Shown here in pieces: positions 33,699 to 36,628 of a DNA stretch of 36,628 nt. The stretch is from JAKAGZ01 sp964412105 (GTDB lineage Bacteria; Bacteroidota; Ignavibacteria; Ignavibacteriales; Ignavibacteriaceae). Position numbers and translations under genes: made by a program. Numbering within the stretch: position 1 is the stretch's first letter; the number at the start of each line of letters is the position of its first letter. The notes beneath the pieces are model-generated. The model was not told where the DNA came from. It did not search any database and worked only from the letters and a program-made list of their open reading frames with translations. Location of the stretch: assembly GCA_964412105.1 (NCBI GenBank), contig CAYPNM010000031.1:1-36628 (forward strand), given 5' to 3'.

Positions 33699-34274
33699 TT
33701 AAACCTTATCCAGAGGGATTCTTTTCTTATCTTTGAGATTCTTGTAATAGCTCGGGGTAAATCCGGTTACTTGCTTAAATTGGCTGGAGAGATGCTGTAC
33801 GCTGCTATAGCCCAAATTATATGAAATTTCACTTAAAGTTAGTTCATCATAAACTAAAAGTTCTTTAACTTTTTCTATCTTCTGATGAATTATATACTTT
33901 TCAATTGTAGTGTCCTCAAGCGATGAAAATAAATGGCTAAGGTACTGGTAAGTCACATTTAGATTTTCGGAAAGGTATCTTGAAAAGTTAAACTTTTCCA
34001 GATTGCCGGGTTTGCTGTTCTGGATTTTATCTATAATTAAAGTTTTTATTTTTTCCACGAGCTTTCCTTGCTTATCATCGAGCAATTCAAATCCGTTGTT
34101 TTCCAGATTTTTCTTTATTTCATTTATGTTTAATGGGCCATTATTAATTTCAATCGTGGCTTCACCCAATTCTACGCTAATTACATTCAGCCCCAGTTTT
34201 TGTAGTTCATCTTTAACAACCTTAATGCATCTGGGGCATACCATATTTTTTATATATAATGTTTTTTCCTGCAT
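33699..34274 (-). CDS. AraC-type regulator with N-terminal HMA metal-binding domain
   Basis: A 191-residue fusion. Residues 1-68 form a heavy-metal-associated domain with the motif N-M-V-C-P-R-C (Cys 13 and 16). About 70-95 is a linker helix. About 96-185 is an AraC/XylS helix-turn-helix pair, with the second-helix signature L-T-L-S-E-I-S-Y-N-L-G-Y-S-S-V-Q-H-L-S-S-Q-F-K followed by T-G-F-T-P-S-Y-Y-K. The HMA part aligns without gaps to CopZ (24 of 65 identical, counted by hand). It lies directly upstream of copZ and copA on the same strand. I infer that it senses Cu(I) through CxxC and activates the operon. I recall this architecture in other Bacteroidota but know of no characterised member. 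Confidence 0.9.
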   Translation of the reverse strand: MQEKTLYIKNMVCPRCIKVVKDELQKLGLNVISVELGEATIEINNGPLNINEIKKNLENNGFELLDDKQGKLVEKIKTLIIDKIQNSKPGNLEKFNFSRYLSENLNVTYQYLSHLFSSLEDTTIEKYIIHQKIEKVKELLVYDELTLSEISYNLGYSSVQHLSSQFKQVTGFTPSYYKNLKDKKRIPLDKV

Positions 34275-34376
34275 TTATATTCCTTATAGAGTATAATAAT
34301 AAAATAATATTATATGAGGAATAATTACAGTGGAAATGTGTTGACCTTTAAAGTATGAATTTCAGGTAGGCTGAAT

Positions 34377-34820
34377 TTATTTTGCAATAACTGTGTTAAA
34401 TTTTAATTTGTGCATCGGAGCAAAAATATTATCCGAATAAAAGTTGTAGATATTAAAAACCTCATTTGGGAGTTTCCCGGGCGATTTCAAAGCCGGATGA
34501 TTGTTTGATTGACTTGCGCTATAAGGATTTTTGGCACATATTCCATTTTCCAAAACCCTATCATTTTTAACCAGAGTATATCCCTTATGTTCATTGAGGA
34601 CCATAAATTTATCTTTGGAAGGATCTTTCTTACTTTTTTCATCAGTTTTATCCTGAATTTCCAAAATCAAACTGGAATCAAATAATATAGGTTTTCTTTC
34701 ATATGGCTTCACTCTATTGCGGCTTTTGATTTTATACATTACAAAAGCTGTGACAAACAGAGTTGAAGAAATTATTGTAAAAATCCCTAATGATGCTTTT
34801 ATTATTGGCATAAGTTCCAT
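34377..34820 (-). CDS. Small membrane-anchored protein of unknown function
   Basis: I do not recognise this protein. The 147 residues have one hydrophobic segment (about 7-28, G-I-F-T-I-I-S-S-T-L-F-V-T-A-F-V-M-Y) followed by a basic stretch K-I-K-S-R-N-R-V-K-P-Y-E-R-K and a hydrophilic domain, suggesting an anchored protein whose C-terminal domain is cytoplasmic by the positive-inside rule. A single Cys (G-I-C-A-K) gives no clear metal motif. GAGGG lies upstream of the ATG, so it is likely a real gene. It is 102 bp from the HMA-AraC gene and on the same strand. It may belong to the copper locus or be independent. Confidence 0.7.
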   Translation of the reverse strand: MELMPIIKASLGIFTIISSTLFVTAFVMYKIKSRNRVKPYERKPILFDSSLILEIQDKTDEKSKKDPSKDKFMVLNEHKGYTLVKNDRVLENGICAKNPYSASQSNNHPALKSPGKLPNEVFNIYNFYSDNIFAPMHKLKFNTVIAK

Positions 34821-35064
34821 AGTGCCCTCGAATAAATCCTTAGCCTAATTATTGAAATTTTAACAATTTTAATGCCATTGATTTCCATACCCAATTAGTC
34901 GTATTTTTTCAATGATTTTAATCAATAATGAAAGAAATTGTTATCATTTTGAGACCAATATTTGTTTTGGTAAGATAATATAATGAATGTTATGCCTGAA
35001 AAAAGGTCAGTTTATTAGATTTTCTCACTATTTTTCTTGCACTAACCATTGAAAAATTACTGTT
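34821..35064. other. Left part of the divergent gap before HU
   Basis: AT-rich sequence with no gene seen. It includes a possible promoter, TTGAGA-N16-TAAGAT (about 34945-34972), directed toward HU. No hairpin with a T-run is apparent. Confidence 0.35.
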
Positions 35065-35093
35065 TTGAAATTCTTGTATAAATAAGGTATTAA
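35065..35093 (+). promoter_or_regulatory. Candidate HU promoter
   Basis: TTGAAA (35065-35070), exactly 17 nt, then TATTAA (35088-35093): a standard sigma-70-type match. It would start near 35100 and leave a leader of about 85 nt. This is a pattern match only. Confidence 0.4.
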
Positions 35094-35113
35094 CCTATAA
35101 GTTGATTTTGCGG

Positions 35114-35123
35114 CAAACGTTTG
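35114..35123. promoter_or_regulatory. Palindrome CAAACGTTTG in the HU leader
   Basis: Perfect 10-bp palindrome with central CG, in the context GGCAAACGTTTGAT. It shares the GCAAACG(A/T)TTG core with the site at 24658-24671, which suggests a common LacI/GalR-type regulator. It would lie just after the predicted transcription start. Confidence 0.4.
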
Positions 35124-35138
35124 ATAATTTAAGTAACT

Positions 35139-35160
35139 AATTTATAAAGACTTATAAATT
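35139..35160. promoter_or_regulatory. Inverted repeat AATTTATAA-AGAC-TTATAAATT
   Basis: Perfect 9-bp arms with a 4-nt spacer, 24 nt before the HU start codon. A second, wider pair (GATAATTTA at 35123-35131 and TAAATTATC at 35155-35163) overlaps it, so alternative stems are possible. It could be an operator or a leader hairpin. Confidence 0.5.
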
Positions 35161-35183
35161 ATCATTAACCAAAAGGTGACAAT

Positions 35184-35477
35184 ATGACCAAGGCTGATAT
35201 AGTTGATAAGGTAGCATCCGGTACTGGATTAACGAAACTGGAAACCGAAGCCATTATTGAGGGCTTTTTTAAAACGGTTATTGAATCCTTAAAGGAAGGC
35301 AAAGGAATTGAAATAAGAGGATTTGGAAGTTATAAAGTAAAGAAGAAAAATGCCCGTCAGGCTCGCAATCCTAAAACCGGTGAGTCGGTTTTTGTGCCTG
35401 AACATTATGTTCCTACTTTTAAATTCTCTAAAGATTTTAAAGAACTGGTAGACAAAGGAATGAAAGAGCGGGAGTAA
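35184..35477 (+). CDS. HU/IHF family DNA-binding protein
   Basis: Nucleoid-associated protein of 97 residues that bends DNA as a dimer. The N-terminal helices (M-T-K-A-D-I-V-D-K-V-A...T-K-L-E-T-E-A-I-I-E) lead to I-E-I-R-G-F-G-S-Y-K-V and the DNA-contacting arm with R-N-P-K-T-G-E-S-V-F-V-P, followed by the F-K-F-S-K-D-F-K-E-L helix. The slightly long tail is typical of HU/IHF homologues outside Proteobacteria. AAGGTGAC lies before the ATG. The next gene begins 9 nt downstream, suggesting co-transcription. Confidence 0.95.
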   Translation: MTKADIVDKVASGTGLTKLETEAIIEGFFKTVIESLKEGKGIEIRGFGSYKVKKKNARQARNPKTGESVFVPEHYVPTFKFSKDFKELVDKGMKERE

Positions 35478-35486
35478 TAAGATTTT

Positions 35487-36380
35487 ATGATCAAATTTTG
35501 TCCCGAATGTGGGTTAAAATTAGAAAAAGAATTTAAATTTTGTCCCGAATGTGGTATTAATCTGGAAAGTGTAAGTCAACAAAAATCTGGACAGGAAGAC
35601 TTAGCTAATTCTATAACGTGCGAAAACTGCGGCGAGGAAAATAGTCCTGATAACGAAATTTGTGCTGGTTGTGGTATAAGATTAAAAAGCAAAGCGGAAG
35701 CTGAAAATTTAGTAAAAAAAACTCAGCCTGTAGAAAAGCAAAAGGCGTCTCATAAAAAAGCAAACATTAAAAAGAAAAACAAGAAGATCCATAAACCCCA
35801 GGAACAAACTGAAATTAAATCCCTTAACAAAAAGAACCTTTTAATAATAGTGGTTGTATTACTGGCAGGTATATTTATAATTCTGGAAACTTCTGATATT
35901 CTTGATGCCAAAAAGGTTACTGAAAATATACCTCAGGTAAACGAATCTCAGGGATCGGGAGTTGATTTAAATAATATTCAAAAAATTAATGAACTTGAAG
36001 CACGTGTTAAAGCTGAGCCAAATAATAAAGAAGTATTACTACAACTGGCTCACCTTAAAAATGATTCTCATATGTATCAGCAGGCTATAGTGGATTATAA
36101 AAAGTATCTGACAATGCAACCCAAAGATGCTGATGCACGCGTAGATATGGGAGTTTGTTACTATAATCTGGGAGATTTTAATACAGCTATCACCGAAATG
36201 GAAACGGCTTTAAAATATAATCCTCATCATCAAATTGCTTTATTAAATTTAGGAATAGTAAATTTATCAGCCGGAAATTTGGAAAAGTCTAAAGAGTGGT
36301 TGGAGAAAGCCGTTAATGAAAATCCTAATACTGATGTAGGTAAAAGGGCTAAGGAATTATTGGAATCACATGCAAAATAA
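35487..36380 (+). CDS. Zinc-ribbon, single-transmembrane, TPR protein
   Basis: A 297-residue three-part protein. Residues 1-65 carry two zinc ribbons (C5/C8 with C19/C22, and C45/C48 with C59/C62). A lysine-rich linker follows (about 75-117), then one membrane helix (118-133) and a TPR domain (about 165-285) with clear repeats at V-D-M-G-V-C-Y-Y-N-L-G-D-F-N-T-A and A-L-L-N-L-G-I-V-N-L-S-A-G-N. With the basic stretch before the helix, the zinc ribbons should face the cytoplasm and the TPRs the periplasm. The function is unknown; a protein-interaction scaffold across the inner membrane is plausible. It sits between HU and the COX24-type gene. Confidence 0.88.
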   Translation: MIKFCPECGLKLEKEFKFCPECGINLESVSQQKSGQEDLANSITCENCGEENSPDNEICAGCGIRLKSKAEAENLVKKTQPVEKQKASHKKANIKKKNKKIHKPQEQTEIKSLNKKNLLIIVVVLLAGIFIILETSDILDAKKVTENIPQVNESQGSGVDLNNIQKINELEARVKAEPNNKEVLLQLAHLKNDSHMYQQAIVDYKKYLTMQPKDADARVDMGVCYYNLGDFNTAITEMETALKYNPHHQIALLNLGIVNLSAGNLEKSKEWLEKAVNENPNTDVGKRAKELLESHAK

Positions 36381-36398
36381 AAATAATGGAGGTAACTA

Positions 36399-36494
36399 AT
36401 GCCTTGTGGCAAAAAAAGAAAGCGTCATAAAATGTCGACCCATAAAAGGAAAAAAAGACTCAGAAAAAACAGACATAAAAAAAGAATCAGATAA
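36399..36494 (+). CDS. AURKAIP1/COX24-type small basic protein
   Basis: A 31-residue, strongly basic peptide (start MPCGKKRKRHKMSTHK, end R-H-K-K-R-I-R). It matches the short K-K-R-K-R-H-K...H-K-R-K-K-R domain of AURKAIP1/COX24 proteins, whose mitochondrial relative is a small-subunit ribosomal protein (mS38), so a ribosome-associated role is likely. In Bacteroidota I recall near-identical peptides of this size. It starts at an ATG 5 nt after a strong GGAGGT. It is too short for standard gene finding. It ends before a terminator, 18 nt after the zinc-ribbon/TPR gene. Confidence 0.9.
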   Translation: MPCGKKRKRHKMSTHKRKKRLRKNRHKKRIR

Positions 36495-36513
36495 TTTTTT
36501 GATTTTGTAAATT

Positions 36514-36566
36514 AAGGCAAACTCTTGATTTTCTCTTCCTTTGTGAAAAATGGTTTGCCTTTTTTA
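36514..36566 (+). terminator. Terminator after the COX24-type gene
   Basis: Stem AAGGCAAAC (36514-36522) / GTTTGCCTT (36553-36561), 9 perfect base pairs with a 30-nt loop, followed by T-rich TTTTT. It lies just before the tRNA. Confidence 0.75.
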
Positions 36567-36570
36567 GTCT

Positions 36571-36628
36571 GCCATCTTAGCTCAGCTGGTAGAGCAACTC
36601 ATTCGTAATGAGTAGGTCGCCGGTTCGA
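36571..36628 (+). tRNA. tRNA-Thr (CGT), 3' end outside window
   Basis: The tRNA starts with acceptor arm GCCATCT. The D arm is GCTC...GAGC, the anticodon arm ACTCA-TTCGTAA-TGAGT has anticodon CGT, and the variable loop and T-arm start (GCCGGTTCGA) run to the window edge. The anticodon CGT reads ACG (Thr), and the sequence resembles standard bacterial tRNA-Thr. About 15-18 nt of the 3' end are outside the window. Confidence 0.95.

Noticed and set aside
34279..34322. Long palindrome upstream of the HMA-AraC gene
   Set aside because: ATTCCT/AGGAAT arms include the gene's own ribosome site, and the AT-rich interior matches imperfectly with a different centre; likely composition-driven.

Overview
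The window looks like chromosomal backbone of a low-GC, Gram-negative member of the Bacteroidota/Ignavibacteria lineage, most likely Ignavibacteriales. This is an inference with no database search behind it. In favour are the Bacteroidota-style families (DUF4286, an M23 peptidase with HxC in place of HxH, an HMA-AraC regulator, a 31-residue AURKAIP1/COX24-type basic peptide), many exported proteins ending their signal in A/S-Q, an outer-membrane-barrel candidate, and clear Shine-Dalgarno sequences, which are common in Ignavibacteria but rare in classical Bacteroidetes. I see no prophage, insertion sequence, CRISPR array or integrase.

Layout. A partial floA (minus) faces clpC (plus), which ends at a strong terminator. 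A tightly packed plus-strand run follows: pterin carbinolamine dehydratase, a small TPR protein, pyrE and an MscS channel, then a secreted M64 peptidase, a SpoIIE-type phosphatase, a SpoVG homologue and a succinate-semialdehyde-type dehydrogenase. A single-domain response regulator lies convergent to the last of these. A second plus run (11.4-16.7 kb) carries truA, an SDR oxidoreductase, a DUF2231 protein, an orphan polytopic membrane protein, a barrel-like protein, a crotonase and a YibQ-like protein. A minus-strand run (24.6-16.7 kb, read right to left) carries an M23 peptidase, gatB, lepB, an exported phosphodiesterase and a complementary pair of M16 peptidases. Plus-strand genes resume with DUF4286, a secreted M1 aminopeptidase with a HEAT-like tail, a 636-bp gap containing an 11-bp tandem repeat, pepF and a CBS-less IMPDH/GMP-reductase homologue.

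The most system-like locus is at 31.1-34.8 kb (minus): a 147-residue membrane-anchored protein of unknown function, an AraC-type regulator carrying its own metal-binding (HMA) domain, a CopZ-like chaperone and a CopA-type P-type ATPase. The regulator's HMA domain aligns without gaps to the chaperone (24 of 65 positions identical by my hand count), so sensor and cargo chaperone look like copies of one domain. The right end carries HU, a zinc-ribbon/transmembrane/TPR protein, the COX24-type peptide and a tRNA-Thr(CGT) cut by the window edge.

Much of the content concerns proteolysis and the envelope: ClpC, M64, two M16, M23, signal peptidase I, M1, PepF, FloA and MscS. Nothing is clearly a new defence or mobile system. 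The best leads are the HMA-AraC copper locus, the M16 pair, the M23 HxC variant, the 11-bp repeat and a set of palindromic operator candidates.
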